Shown: positions 1 through 12,416, numbered from the stretch's first letter. The stretch is DNA of 64,000 bases from Lineus longissimus (GCF_910592395.1 NC_088315.1:4404501-4468500), one strand, 5' to 3'. Program-made: numbers and translations. Notes: generated by a model not told the origin, from the letters alone.

Positions 1-890
1 GTCAGGATCCTTGGGGTATTTCTTAGCGATGGACGTCGGCTTGAGATCAATGGTTGTGGAGCAGCGTGTGTCATTGACGCTGTCTTCTCTGAGACATGCC
101 ACTCGCTGTGATGAGCAGAGAGATTTTCATGATTCTTGCCTAAAGCACTGCATGAATACTTTTTTCAAAATCACCAGCTTTGCTTTCGAATGTGATACCA
201 CTCCTCGTATCTTGTGAATGAACTGCAAATATCCCAGAATCCTTTCCCTCCTGGGAAATTCAAAATGAATCAGATTTCTTTTATCAATGAGCAGCTCTTT
301 GCACTGTCGTTTCAGAAAACATGGATTTTGTATTTTTGCACACTTGTGCATTATATTTGATGACTCAGCGGAAAATCGGGCAATTTGTTGCCTTATCAAT
401 CCTCTCGAATGCGCCGCGTTTGCGATCTGGCGTGTAATCCTAATTTTCGTTATCGTAAACTCTTTCATTTTGTTGCATCGTTTGCTGCGTTGTGCGTTTA
501 TTACCATAATTTGACATGAGAGAGTTATTGAATGTGTTTTTGGTTCCGGTGCAATTTCCTCAGAGGCGGTGAAAAGGTTGTGTTGAAAATATTGAAATAG
601 ATGGTGAAGATTGCAGGAGTTTTGAATATTTTAATTGCACTCTCGCTGATGCTGATCTTGCGGCGATTTCAGGCAAATGACTTCTCTTGCTGTTGCATCA
701 GATTCCGTACGGTTGACAAGTCAGTCACTCCACACGATGCAATTGTCTGAGTGCGATGTGCTAGAATCCCCCGAACGATAGCCGTCTTCCATTTAGAATT
801 CTAGGTTCAGAAGCATCCAGTTCAGTCTCTTCATTGATTTCCTGGAAGATAATCCATGTTTTATGCAAAGCGAAAGCTATCAGCTTCACT
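1..890. other. intergenic, no gene recognised
   Basis: No exon with a family signature was found on either strand. A minus-strand open frame at 127-507 (126 codons, Lys/Arg-rich, no known motif) is the longest. It may belong to the same decayed element as the next entry, but codon structure and splice context do not show that it is a gene. Confidence 0.4.
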
Positions 891-2060
891 TCCGCAGAGC
901 TGATGGTACCTTGGTTGGCTTCATGTAAAATTCATGTGGTCCTTGTCGGCGAAATTGCATTTCACTCTGTTGGTGTCTGGTAGACTATTATACAGCATCT
1001 CCCACACTTTCTCTTCCAAGTCTTTAAAGGAAGGGATGGGAAACAAAATTTCTTTACAATGGACTACAATGTCTTACCCTTACTTCTGTTTTCGTCATTA
1101 TAATCGCGTTCTTGGTCCAGATTTGGTCCTTATCTCCAGCCATTTACATGCAATTCTGAGGCAAAAACCAGTTATTCATGAGTTTGTTTTTGCCAAGCCT
1201 TCTTTCAACTTTGGCATTTCAAATTCTGCAGTCTGCCCTGATGTCTCCCCAAATGGCAGTCTTCTTCGAAAACTGTCAGTAATGTCTCTTACCGTTGATT
1301 AATGTATCTAATGGATTTGCTTCAGTCTCCATATCTAGCCACTATTCATGGTAATGTGCTCACCAGAATCTCCTCCAGGTTGTAAATCATAAACGCAGTA
1401 GCATAAAACATTATTTTGCCAAATAAGCTTTGCGCACACGATGGACAAAATGATGCAAAACTTAGTTTCTTGTTGTCAATTTGTTTGTCGTGTGTGGGTG
1501 ACCAAATCTCATACAATGTTCTTGGATATAAAACATGCAATGGCACCAAGCAGTACCTCCGAGACTGAGTGGCTTGAACTGGGCACCCTGCCAGGCTATA
1601 AATATTGTCAATATGTCTCCTCTAGTCTGATTTATATTGTTTTGGAGCAGAACGTATTCACCTCGCGGCTAAATAACAACATCAGTCTGCTATTTACCGA
1701 GATTGCTGTGCCCAGAGAGCTTTCATAAAAGTTTATCATGTTAGCCAGGAATGCTTCGTTCGTACAAAATATGATGGTATGGTAGGGGGATCAGGCTGCA
1801 ATAACCATCAAAATCGGAAATATCATTTTGTTGAAGATAAAAATGGAGTTTGCATCCATGTCACTTGCCACAAATGGGAAAGATTTCTATAATCTCCAAC
1901 TGTTGTTGACCAATATGGAAGTTATGGTGGTACCACTTCTTGGCACACATTAGGGGTATGGGGGCACTAAGAAAGGGAAATGCCCACTGAACCACTCCTG
2001 TCCTATCAAAATGGTAAATTACTGCTCAACGGTCAAAATGAAAACGAAACTAACCAAACA
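890..2060 (-). pseudogene. decayed minus-strand coding sequence, family unknown
   Basis: Read on the minus strand, several adjacent segments give protein-like text interrupted by stops and frameshifts. Examples are a stretch containing PSFKDLEEKVWEMLYNSLP near 1040-960, one containing RRLPFGETSGQ near 1270-1240, and one containing AKKWYHHNFHIGQQQLEI near 1945-1890. They lie in one orientation and share a composition unlike the AT-rich flanks. This is what a degraded transposon ORF or pseudogene would look like. I do not recognise the family. The alternative is chance open text; a translated search would settle it. Confidence 0.3.
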
Positions 2061-2095
2061 AAACATAAACTATTCCATGTCACAATGGCCTAGAT

Positions 2096-2386
2096 TCATG
2101 ATATATGAGATGGGTCGGTAGGACAACTGATAGAAACGTAAATAGTGATGACGCATATTATGACTGCCGTCCACATATTCCATGTGTAAACTTGTGTAGA
2201 CTGATACAAATCAACTGTTAGATTAATATTGGATCGCGCAAACCAGTTATTGAAATTTTCTGTCATTGAAAAGCCCGGGGTTGGCGGCAGACTTCCCGTC
2301 TCTGTTGTTATGTTATGGTTCACCTGTGGGATCGATGATGCCGTGCTGTCAATAGAATAGGTTGCGATTAAATTGTCAATCGCCAT
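2096..2386 (-). CDS. small putative membrane protein ORF, divergent from SPRYD3
   Basis: This 96-codon open frame starts with ATG at 2386 and ends in a stop at 2096. The first ~65 residues are polar and contain two N-glycosylation sequons (NIT, NLT). A hydrophobic segment near residues 68-86 (MWTAVIICVITIYVSIS) could be a single membrane span, followed by a very short Cys-containing tail. It lies head-to-head with SPRYD3, about 290 bp from that gene's ATG. No homologue is recognised, there is no poly(A) signal I can assign, and it could be a single exon of a larger gene or chance. Function is not inferred. Confidence 0.25.
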   Translation of the reverse strand: MAIDNLIATYSIDSTASSIPQVNHNITTETGSLPPTPGFSMTENFNNWFARSNINLTVDLYQSTQVYTWNMWTAVIICVITIYVSISCPTDPSHIS

Positions 2387-2462
2387 TTCATTCTCAATTT
2401 GTTTTACTTTTTACTTTGTTTGTCATTGCCAAATGCTTCTCTTGAGGAAGAGAGTTCTTGAG

Positions 2463-2606
2463 CCTGACAATTGGCATTATTTGCACTTCAAGGCAACAAT
2501 TGGCATCACTTACACATCAAGGCATCTATTGGCGTCACTTGTGCACCAAGGCAACAATTGGCATCACTTGTGCACCAAGGCAACAATTGGCATCATTTGC
2601 ACTTTA
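2463..2606. repeat. 29-bp tandem repeat, ~4-5 copies
   Basis: Successive copies of a 29-bp unit built on CAACAATTGGCATCACTTG, with the two left copies diverged. It sits just upstream of the first coding exon of SPRYD3, in what should be its 5' intron or leader. The unit gives open text in all three forward frames, which explains several overlapping short ORFs here. Confidence 0.85.
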
Positions 2607-2677
2607 TTACAATGGGAAAGTTGATATCTTTATTAAATCTTGTTCAATATCTTGTTGTTGTAGGTTGTGGCCGAGTA

Positions 2678-5600
2678 ATGGAAGAGGCAATCGTGCGTTA
2701 CCGGCGATATCGTGCTCTGCATATGCAACAGCATCAACAACGCATTCGGCACGCAGCGGGTGCCATCAACCCGGTGTTGAAGGCAGGTGATATCAAACGA
2801 CAAATCCGCTATGAAAGAATAAATGTGGACGGAGAGGTGCTAAGGTAGGCGTCCTGTTTGTCAGCATGATTTGATAAAAAAGTCAAAGAAAATTTTTAAA
2901 TTTTGACGATTTACAATGTTTTGGGTCAGGCTTCGTACAAACCTGGATTAACTGTTCAGTTATTAGTTGTCAGTAAGAAATTGAAATAAGATCATTGAAA
3001 TAAAAAAATGCTGCCAGAAACAAAAATTTTCTTAATATTTTGAAATATTCATGTGATGTGCCATCTACTTTTCAGTTATTCGGCCAATGAAAATGGCCAA
3101 GTTGGTGTTTTTGTAGCTGCTCAGCCCCTGTCTCAAGAACGCAATTATTTTGAAGTAGAAATCTTGGATACAGGGTTCTTCGGTGCCATAGGTGAGCAGA
3201 ACAGAGTTTGTACTTCTTGTATTTTTGAGAAAATGCAGCTGTAGTGACCCAAATCATTCCTTGATATGCATTCCTTCCAGTTGTCTTCCTACTAAATGTA
3301 CAAGACTAGTTACGAAAACCAAATGACATCAGCGCTGCAGATAAATTGGTTGATTTCGTTAGATATGTCATGTTACAGCTGGCGCGGACAAATCATTGAG
3401 TTATCAGCACGATCTTGATATTAAAAAGATTGCATTAAGATGGCGTGATGTTTGTGATATGGAGATACAGTGTAGCTCACTCTGTCATTTGGGATTGTAT
3501 TGGGTGAAGTTTTCCTAATTCTCATGTGCCCGTGTTTGTTTGGTTGCAGGTGTAGGTTTAGTGCCAAGTCGCTATCCGCTGGATAGTCAGCCAGGGTGGA
3601 TTGTGGACTCTGTGGCTTATCATGCGGATGATGGAAAGTAAGTTTGGGGACACATATAAAATGTGACAACATTCGTCATTGCTTTTGCACCCCCCTGTAC
3701 AAGCTGGACATCCCATTAGGCAGCCTTTGGTAGTTGAAAAGCTCTGACACTGTCATCCACAAACCTTGGACCATTGTTTAAAACAAACAAAAAAAACCTG
3801 TCTCCCAAACCAAAAAAAGGTAAAAGTACTTCAAAACCAGTAGACATGACCACTCGGTTCTTGAACAGACCTGCTCAAATCGATAGTCTCCAAATTGATT
3901 TATCTTTGAGAGGGCTACGTTATCAAATAGTTATAAACATCAACTATTTGTCTTGGATGCTAAAACTGCTTCAACTCCTTTCCAGATTATTTAAATCAAA
4001 TGGTCACGGTCGACCTTTTGGCTCCAAGTGCCATAGTGGTGATATTGTAGGTTGCGGAATCAAGTTTGACCAAGCATTTGAGGGCGACGATGAGCGGCAA
4101 AGACGATTAGTACCAGTTTTCTTTACCCGGAACGGCAGAGAGGTGAGTAGGAGTGGGAGTGCTCATATGGTAAACCGTGAAATATTTGGGCCTATTTATC
4201 TTTTGCATTTGGCGAAAGTTTCAGTTTCTGAAGAAACCTTTTGTTGTCTTTCTAGGTTGGTACTGTGCTTGCGCCCATGCCTGGTGATGGCCTGTTCCCC
4301 GCAGTGGGCATGCATTCCGAGGGAGAAGAAGTCAAAATCAACCTTGACATTGAGTGGCAACATCAGGACGTCATCCTTATGTCAATAGACAACACGGAAG
4401 AGGAGTGGTCGCGTCTTCACGATGTCCGGGTGAACGGACAGGTTGGACCTGCGGGCCGATCTGGACTGGTAAGTATTACACTGTTGACTGTATAGTACCT
4501 CTAGTCTCAAATCTCCTTCCCAGCCAACTCAATCAACATGATGTCCAAAGCCAGCTGAAGTGCGTGTATCCGATTCCACCATGGAGAATCAACTCTCCAG
4601 CCGGCCAAGAATCAGACAGGCCTTCCCATCTTTGACGGTTAACGATACCTACATGTATGTCCTTCAGAGTGCTCCCATAATGCAACCACTCTCTTTCTTC
4701 CCTTACAGATGTTGGAGTATACGGGTCGTGGTAAAAGTATAATAGACGTTGGCCTTGCTCAGGCCAGATGGCCACTAGACACAACTAACCATTATTTTGA
4801 AATAGAAGTGGTGGACCCTGGTGAAAGCTGTTATATAGCCATAGGATTAGCTAGACGTGTAAGTAAAGTGCTGTTACTCCTAGAGTAATCATGATTACCA
4901 CCAAAGTTATGTCGGAGGTACACAGAACATATCTAAACCACTAGTATAGGTACTATACTATATACCTCAGGTTTCTTCAGCATTGTTTACTAATCCAAAC
5001 CTTCTCTTCTTCAGGATTATCCCAAACATCGGCACCCTGGCTGGAACAAGGGGTCTATAGCTTACCATGCAGACGATGGCAAAATATTTATAGGGAGTGG
5101 AGTGGGAGATCCATTTGGGCCAAGATGCCATAAAGGTAGTGTTAGTTACTTGAAACTTGGTTATTTTCAAAATCAGCAAAAAACGTCCGCAAAAGTTGAG
5201 CCGTTTATTGTAGTTGAATGCTGTCTTTTTGGTTGACTGCTCCTCTTTTGGTTCATTCTAAAAAGGGTGAATTCATGTAGCACAATTGTTTCCTTGAAAT
5301 TACTCGCATCTCTCTGTAACTGTTTGCTTTGCTTGTTTTACAGGTGATATAATGGGCTGTGGTATATTGTTTCCTCGAGACTATAGCAGTGAGCTGGACA
5401 GTGATGGGTCACAGGATGCCTCACCAGATGGGTCGGAGAGCCCGGACGATCTCCTGGAGTTGGAGTTGGATTCTGAGTCAGAGGACGAGGAGTGGTGGGA
5501 AAGACCATGTGCTGAGAATGGTACAAAAGTACAGGTAAAGGCTAGTATTCACCTCAACAACTTAACATCTTTAACTCCTCTATTCTGCTCTCTATTTTTG

Positions 5601-5808
5601 CTCACTAAAGCACAATTCTAACTGTGCCGTGAAGAATAAACATGGATATAATGGTCTTTTTATTATTTTCCAGGTTTTCTTCACGAGAAATGGTAAAACG
5701 ATTGGACGGAGAGAAACTCGCATTCCAAGGGGAGGGTTCTATCCTACAGTGGGCATGCTCAGTAGTGATGAGAAAGTCAAGGTGGACCTTCGACCTTTGA
5801 CTGGTTAG
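2678..5808 (+). CDS. SPRYD3: SPRY domain-containing protein 3 (SPRYD3)
   Basis: Nine exons: 2678-2844, 3076-3191, 3550-3637, 3986-4142, 4256-4468, 4709-4858, 5015-5135, 5344-5534, 5674-5808. All have GT-AG borders and phases that join to 445 codons plus TAG, close to the ~442 aa of vertebrate SPRYD3. Two SPRY domains are visible. The first (about residues 60-200) has NYFEVEILDTG, GWIVDSVAYHADDGK, FGSKCHSGD and GLFPAVGMHS. The second (about 245-443) has HYFEIEVVDPGE, GSIAYHADDGK, GDPFGPRC and FFTRNGKTIG, with an acidic Ser/Asp/Glu insert near residues 350-390, as in vertebrate relatives. SPRY domains bind protein partners; the exact role of SPRYD3 is poorly known. The ATG at 2678 lies 14 bases inside an exon whose acceptor is at 2663, so a noncoding exon upstream is likely. 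Confidence 0.95.
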
Positions 5809-6101
5809 AAACCATCGTGAGGTGTAATGCCAAGAACGCTATCTGTTGACCTTAGACCTACTGACAGGAAGATGTTGTTGGATGTGCTTCCTGTTAGTTG
5901 ACGTTCTCGTTTCGCTGATGGAGGTCTCATGGGAGTGTTGTCAGCAAAATGACATCTGCCAGTTTGACCCAGGCGACCTTTGATTGTTGTCTGAAAGAAC
6001 ACCAGGCTTCCATAGTTCGTTTGCTGACAATACTTCTGTGGTGTTATCTCAGTTATTGATTCATACGAAAGTCAGAATTCGCATAGGCTCTGTGTGGATG
6101 A
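5809..6101 (+). other. SPRYD3 3' UTR
   Basis: Noncoding sequence after the TAG at 5806-5808, running to the first AATAAA (6112-6117), which lies inside the palindrome of the next entry. If that signal is used, the 3' UTR is about 320-330 nt. Confidence 0.6.
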
Positions 6102-6141
6102 ATCAAGAATTAATAAAGACTAGTCTTTATTAATTCTTGAT
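6102..6141. promoter_or_regulatory. 40-bp perfect palindrome with AATAAA on both strands
   Basis: Positions 6102-6121 are the exact reverse complement of 6122-6141, with no spacer. AATAAA occurs at 6112-6117 on the plus strand and at 6131-6126 on the minus strand. It lies about 300 bp after the SPRYD3 stop, the expected place for its poly(A) signal. A clearly related hairpin lies at 43546-43585 downstream of the BAX-like gene, so this may be a small dispersed element that supplies a bidirectional polyadenylation signal. The sequence and symmetry are seen; the function is inferred. Confidence 0.8.
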
Positions 6142-8456
6142 GAATGTGGTGCTCTTTATTTTTTACCCTGTATAATTGTATGCTTGATTTGCATGTACCT
6201 TATGTGCACACGCATGTTGATTCTTATAGAATGATGCAAGTGTCTGTACATTTGGTTCTGCTTGCTGTGTTGACTGGTATATTTGATGTACAGCATGTTC
6301 CGAAAATAATGTTATGAAGCTATGATATAAGAAGCGTCCTCTGACTCGGTAATCAAACTAAACAGGGCCTGGTCATTCTGGTTTCCTGTTCTTCTATGAC
6401 ATACATTTTTGCCTGTGTTTCAAGACTTAATTGTATCTTTTTGGGAACTTGTTGTGTATCAAATATACAAATTGATTCAGTTTTCACCAATAATGTGATA
6501 TATAATGATTTTGAGTTGAAAGATGTTGTGTCTTGTGTTCATCAAGACTAGTTGGGCATTCGCTTGTTATTAAAGGAATTGGGGATACTGAAAAATGCAG
6601 CTTATTGAAAAAATTAATTAGTTTTAAAACTTAAAAACTTAACATCTTTGAGTGGGTGTGTTAGTGTTAACATCTTTGAGGGGGAGTAGTTCCTTGGTAT
6701 GCAGTTTGCACCTTATCTGAAAAAAGCAAATTTTTAACTTGTATACCAGGATCACTATTTCACCATTTCGGAATTCCAATACTTTGTTGGCTTGTTATCG
6801 TTGATATTTGTCTCGGGTGGGGGGGGGGGGGGGCATTAGAAGTATCCCTAAGTTGCCCTGTTTGGATTAGACTAGTGATGGGATGAATTGGTTATCCTCT
6901 GTCTTTCATTATTGATAATCAAATCAGTTTCAAGTGCAGAGGGATTTTGTAATCCTTTTTTTTGTATTAACCTTTTGAAGTTTTGCTCAGATTCTAAGAT
7001 TTGATGGCAAATTGTTGCGTTTTCTGTAAAAAACCTGTTAGTTTGTTTTTTGGCAATCATTAAGTAAATATCTTTGAGAAAGAGTGATTGAATTTCCTCT
7101 CTTACTATTTGATTAAGTTTAGGTTGGGAAAAGATGAGACAGCTGCAAGAATTATAGAAACAGAGACATACTCATTGGGACCTATGTGAAATGGGTTTTT
7201 GTACGGTTGAATTTGGTTGAGGGTCACAGAACATTCGCCAAAAGCACTTTCAATGCACGCTGTACTTATTAGTTATTTCATGATTAGTGCAATATCACTT
7301 ATAAGTATATACTTCATTGGTGGAAAAAAGGAGACAAATTTGATAAAAGCAGTAATCACAACAATTTAAATGTCTTGTCTGCGATGAGGCATAGCATTCT
7401 TGAGATTGAACGAAGTTGCTGTTATCCTAAAAATGTTTCGTCTGTAAGTATCTGATCTTTGTATTTAGTTGGATTTTCATCTATGCAATTCAGTTTGATA
7501 TTTATAAACCTTGCTATACGTACTTAAATATGTTTTACTCCCGAGTTGAAAATATGGTAGCTCAGTTGTCATAGGTTTGGAACTCATTGTCTTATTTCTA
7601 TATCCCGGTACACAATTTGCCTGGGTCTGGCCTCATCTTAGTTCGAACTGTATTTAAATCGTAGATATGAAGAAAAGACAAGTGATGATATTTTTTGCTT
7701 TTCTCCACTTTTGACTATTCTTTTCTTCTTGCCATTTTGAGTTTTGTTCTTCCGTTTATGCTGTTGACATTCACAAGTCTTGAAAGATACATGTAGGATG
7801 TTTTGTTGAAGGAAGTTGAACAAAAGGTGAAAATGATCACTGTCGTCTGTCAGATAAAGTATTGGACCTGAAGGGATATCTGTTGTTAGTTATAGGTTAT
7901 GACATTAAAGTTGAATCTGGTAGTTGAATTCTTGTAAGATTTTCCATGTGGTGTGACCAAGATAAAAACGTAGATAAACATTTTTTAGATTGAATTTAGT
8001 TGATGACTGCTGATATATATAAACATTAAAAGGGTGGCTCTGAAGTGCCAACTATCACACAAGGTGCAATGGTATGTAAAGTGGACTCATTCATGGGTTG
8101 GCTATTCAAATGTTAACCCAAATGAAAGTATTACCAGTCATCAACTGATCTTCAGACAGTCAAGCTTAATAGTGCTACCAAGAATATGTGCTTCTCTAGT
8201 TACTCAATGTATTGACCAGTGTTGTCTGCTTCCTGTGTAACCATAGTTGACATGTCCTCCTTTGGATGTAGAAATTACGATCCAAACAATTATTGAAAGA
8301 AGGTGTTGACAATACCACTGGTTGTCTTCCTGCTTATTAATATGGCCTGAAAGTGGCACCTGTAGTTTTGTATAGTTTGTGTTCTTACTCAAGATATCTG
8401 ATATCAAGATAGGTAATCGGTGATGTAGCTGGGAGCTTTTGAGCGGGTCTTGATGG
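6142..8456. other. long noncoding stretch, AT-rich, with poly-G run
   Basis: No exon was recognised on either strand. It contains a 15-base G run at 6819-6833, many short T runs and no repeat longer than ~20 bp that I can see. It may include distal 3' UTR of SPRYD3 if the early poly(A) signal is skipped. Confidence 0.5.
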
Positions 8457-8874
8457 ACCACTGAGCTGCTTGTGTCAGTCTTTTGAATGAGTTGTACATT
8501 GTGACTTACTCGAAGGTGAATTTTTCATCAAGTTCTGATCTCAGAATTGTCATTTTCCCTGCGAATTAGATTTTGTTGGAAAATTTAGAATGGAAGTATT
8601 CCTATTTCTAGCAAAACTGTTTAAAGTATCAAATTCACATCTCAATGTTGTATTAAAATTGATGACCACTTAGCTGCTTGTGTCAGTCTTTTGAATGAGT
8701 TGTACATTGTGACTTACTCGAAGGTGAATTTTTCATCAAGTTCTGATCTCAGAATTGTCATTTTCCCTGCGAATTAGATTTTGTTGGAAAATTTAGAATG
8801 GAAGTATTCCTATTTCTAGCAAAACTGTTTAAAGTATCAAATTCACATCTCAATGTTGTATTAAAATTGATGAC
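8457..8874. repeat. 208-bp tandem duplication, two near-identical copies
   Basis: 8457-8664 is repeated at 8665-8872 (plus two more matching bases) with one clear mismatch (CTGAGCTG versus CTTAGCTG). The near identity in otherwise diverging noncoding DNA points to a recent duplication, or to an assembly duplication. No coding frame spans it. Confidence 0.93.
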
Positions 8875-9173
8875 GCTCCAGTTTCTGCTTAGGCATTTGC
8901 TGCATTTTTTCAAATAATCAATTTTCTATTTTTTTCAAGAAAAAAACATGTTATCCAAATTTAGATTGATAGTTGTGAATGTTGGTTGATGTTGAAGCTT
9001 TTATAATAATATTGTTGATGTCACGATGTAACAGACGTGTATTGTTAAAGCAGACTATATGTAACCATGGTAACCTTTGAAAGTTTCTCTTCATGTTTGC
9101 CTTTTGAAAATATTTTGAAGACAATGTGTTGATTTTGAATTTGTAAGCCAGTGTTTTGCTCACAGTTATACAG

Positions 9174-9274
9174 GTGAACTTGTTAGATGTGCATCAGGTA
9201 TCACTGATACTATATGGACGTTTGACGAGTTACCTCTCATGTACAAAAAAGATCTCTATCGGAGAGTAAATAGG
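9174..9274 (+). CDS. orphan exon-like block, unidentified
   Basis: A 101-nt segment bounded by an acceptor (TATACAG at 9167-9173) and a weak donor (GTAAAA at 9275). Read with two leading bases completing a codon, it gives a protein-like sequence containing GITDTIWTFDELPLMYKKDL and ending in YRRVNR. It looks like an exon (hydrophobic/charged pattern, LPLMYKKDLYRR helix), but no partner exon was found within several kilobases on either side and I do not recognise the family. It may be a remnant of a lost gene or an exon of a gene with very long introns. Confidence 0.3.
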
Positions 9275-10340
9275 GTAAAAAGTCTGTGTGTTTGTTCACA
9301 TGGTTTGATTTATGAATTCTAAAATACATGTGTTGTAATGCACCATAATTCATTATTAGTCTTTTGAAACTGATTTATATATCCTTCTAGACAATTAATT
9401 TCAATGATTTTTTTCTTCACTCTTGGAATTAAGCCAGAACCAAGTTTTCCACAAAAATGACTTCTTCATCCTGTTATGTTTATTGCACACCGTTAGTTTT
9501 CTCACCCTGTCTGTTTCATAAAAGTTGTTGCTTCCGGAGGATTAGTCGGTATTTGTCAGAAAATTTACCAATGAATCACATAGATCATGATATGGATGTT
9601 ACCACCTACGAATGGTCATGTCAATAGGTTTTGCAGAATTCTAACCTATTGAACAATTTATTAAAACCCTCACTTGGCAAGAAAGGATTCGGTCAGTGTT
9701 TTTGTTATCCAAGAGGAATGGATTAGAATTGACTGTGAGCGATGATGCATTTATCAGGCGAGGATAACAGTATTTATGACAGAACAGCCACATGTGACTT
9801 CATTGCTCCCTGATTTGCAAGGTACAAGTCGGTTAAAGAAAGTAATTGTCTAAATTTTCGAGGAGTGAATGTCAGGCTCCTCTTGATATTGGCCGCTGGA
9901 GTCTTTTACCCTTTCTTGATCGTTCCACACAGATCTTACCTCTCAATGTTGATGCTTTAAAAGAATTTAAGGGATGTCCCCATGTCTGGTTGAAGGTCGA
10001 TGTTTTGACTGTTCTGTCCTGAATATGTTCCTTTCTTTATGTTGGTCTTGTTGGTGGTGAAACTATTTGTTAAGATGTAGGTTTGTAAATAAGTTTTGGA
10101 TAAAGTAAAATACTGATTTTAAGTATGCAAGATTTTATTTTGGTTTAAATTTGTATATAGTGTCTGGCTGTTTGCAAAGCTTTGAATAAAGCCATATTTT
10201 AAGTAAAATAAAATAAGGTCTCCTTTGGTTCTTCCACAGCCATATTCTCCGACATTGAGAACTTGTGGCATAGCTTACAGCTGAAACTCCTGATGTTCTG
10301 CTAGAAGGCAGACACATGAGGACTGATAACCTTTCATGTT
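9275..10340. other. noncoding stretch
   Basis: AT-rich sequence with no recognised exon, RNA gene or long repeat. Confidence 0.5.
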
Positions 10341-10359
10341 GCCATCATGAAACTTTGGA

Positions 10360-11560
10360 TTGATAGTGTCTCGAGACATGTCTTCTATTTCCTCTGGATT
10401 CGTTCACATCCCTTGTGAGGAGACTGAGATTGTGCCTCGAGGAAGGGTTCTCCCTTTGGCAGAGACTTGTCTGGACTCTACGACAGACAAAGCTACCCAC
10501 TCTCTGGATCAGATAGGGGGCAACTGCATCTTCCTCCGAAACGGACATTGAGCTTGCAATTAATATCTCGATCATTTATCAGCGAGCGATTTACAAAAAC
10601 TGTTTAAATTCACATCAAGCAATTATTTGATTTGGGAAGGCATATGTCTTGTATGTCTCCCTGTAGAGACCATGTCACAACCAATCTAATGACAGTAGCT
10701 GCTACAATGTCCAAGATCTGAATAGTAGTTACCAGCTGGCCGGCTTCACTTGTCCTAGACACTGTCACAACCAAAATGATGACAGTAGCTGTTGCGATTC
10801 TGATTTTACGACGGCGAATCCAAGATCTTTTTCGTTAGGCCCTTGTGCTGCGGTATAGAAGAGACGGCCAAGTACCTTGTGTCTTCACAAGCATGGTTAG
10901 ATGATAGCTCAGCCTGAGGCAGTAGGCCCTGGTGTGCATGTCATCTAGAGCACAGTGAGATGTTAGGTCAGTCCAAGGCAGCAGGCCCAGATGACTGCTG
11001 TGGGAGAGACAAGGCTGTGAATGTCTTCCAGAAAATTGTGAGATGCTAACTTAGACTAAGTCAGATTATAATGAATGTACTGGAATAACGTCCAGCTTAT
11101 GCATGTCAGAGAGTAGTTAGCTCAATCGAAGGAAAAAGGTCAGGGCCTTTGGCAAAAGTCATTTCTAAAGAACACACAGTCATCCCAAGCAGATATACAA
11201 CATAGGGCCACGGTATATGAATCCGTAGGCTCCAGTTCATATTCTTCAAGACTGCCACCTTCATTCTACCAAGAGGAACCACTTTTAGCCTGTTAACTCT
11301 GGGGGAATAAGAAAGAGCTGAGGCTTCTACCTTTGACTGAGACGGTCCTCAGCTCAACAGAAGATAGTGCCTTGGTAAAGGGTTCTCCCTTTGGTGAGAT
11401 GTCTCAACTCAACTAAAGATTGTGCATTGAGGAAGGATCTTTTTAGGAGATTGACCACCTGTCACTGCCACATCAGTCAGACAGATGACCCTCTGATTTC
11501 CAACTTGTAGGAGACTGTCTTTATTAATCCATGTCATGAGGAAGGCTTTCTCTTTGAGGG
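10360..11560. repeat. degenerate interspersed repeat region
   Basis: Several short phrases recur imperfectly. GGGTTCTCCCTTTGG occurs near 10446 and near 11379. GTCACAACCAA followed by ATGACAGTAGCTG occurs near 10674 and near 10763. Blocks with CAGCAGGCCC or CAGTAGGCCC occur near 10920 and 10980. This looks like an old tandem or nested repeat that has drifted. No gene is supported inside it. Confidence 0.45.
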
Positions 11561-12416
11561 AAAAGGAAAACTATTAACAAACAATGAATGATAATAGACT
11601 ATTGTGCAATAACTTTGAGCATTTTTATAACACCACATGATATGTAAAATTTGAATACATGTACAGCATACAACCCGCTGTATTATAATCTCAAAAGCAC
11701 TCTCTACTTCGACATAAGATTTGCATCTTGGAGCTGTCACAATCTTGAATATTGTCTTAAAATGGACGGAAAGAAAAAACATTCAAAAGCCAAGCAAAAA
11801 AGGCCAATCGTTATTAGCAGTCAAGTTCTAATGCTACGATTGTAAACAAAATTTACCATAGGATATTACACTTAGCTGGCCAGCTGCTGGCATTTACCTC
11901 CAACGCCAATAGAGCAACTGGGCTTTGGTGATGCACTTATGATAATACTGTATGTACATGTAAATTGTATTTACAAATATTTATGCCCACATACACCTAC
12001 AGCTACGAATTTTAACATTTTCTTTTGTTCTGGAAGACACCTTGAAGGAGACCAACTTTCTCCAACTACCGTATTATGCAGTACACCGAGTCATAATAAA
12101 TACTGTGGAAGTTCTGGTATTGTCTGCTTGTGTGTCACGAGTGCGGGATTCTCTGACATTGCTCTCCAGGCAATAGCCAGGCCGCGGTGCCAAACCACAT
12201 ATCGAAAACAGCTGTGAATGTGATGGAAAGACACACTGGCAGTGTTGATAACTTCGGGTTCAATTACTGTGTTCACTCTGTCTGAGCTATTGTTCACGAA
12301 ATGTCCAAGCAAGGCTTATTAACAACAGCAAGCCGGCACGCTAGTAATGTGTATTCCACCTTTTGTACTGTGGGACACTGCATCACCTAATGTCTGCTGA
12401 GTACACGAAAGCACAA
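11561..12416 (-). other. probable 3' flank of the ankyrin-repeat gene
   Basis: No coding exon is seen. A minus-strand AATAAA (plus-strand TTTATT at 11520-11525) lies about 900 bp beyond the stop of the ankyrin gene and could be its poly(A) signal. Several short ORFs on both strands have no recognisable motif. Confidence 0.4.

Noticed and set aside
127-507. 126-codon minus-strand frame
   Set aside because: Open but without recognisable motif, splice context or conservation evidence.
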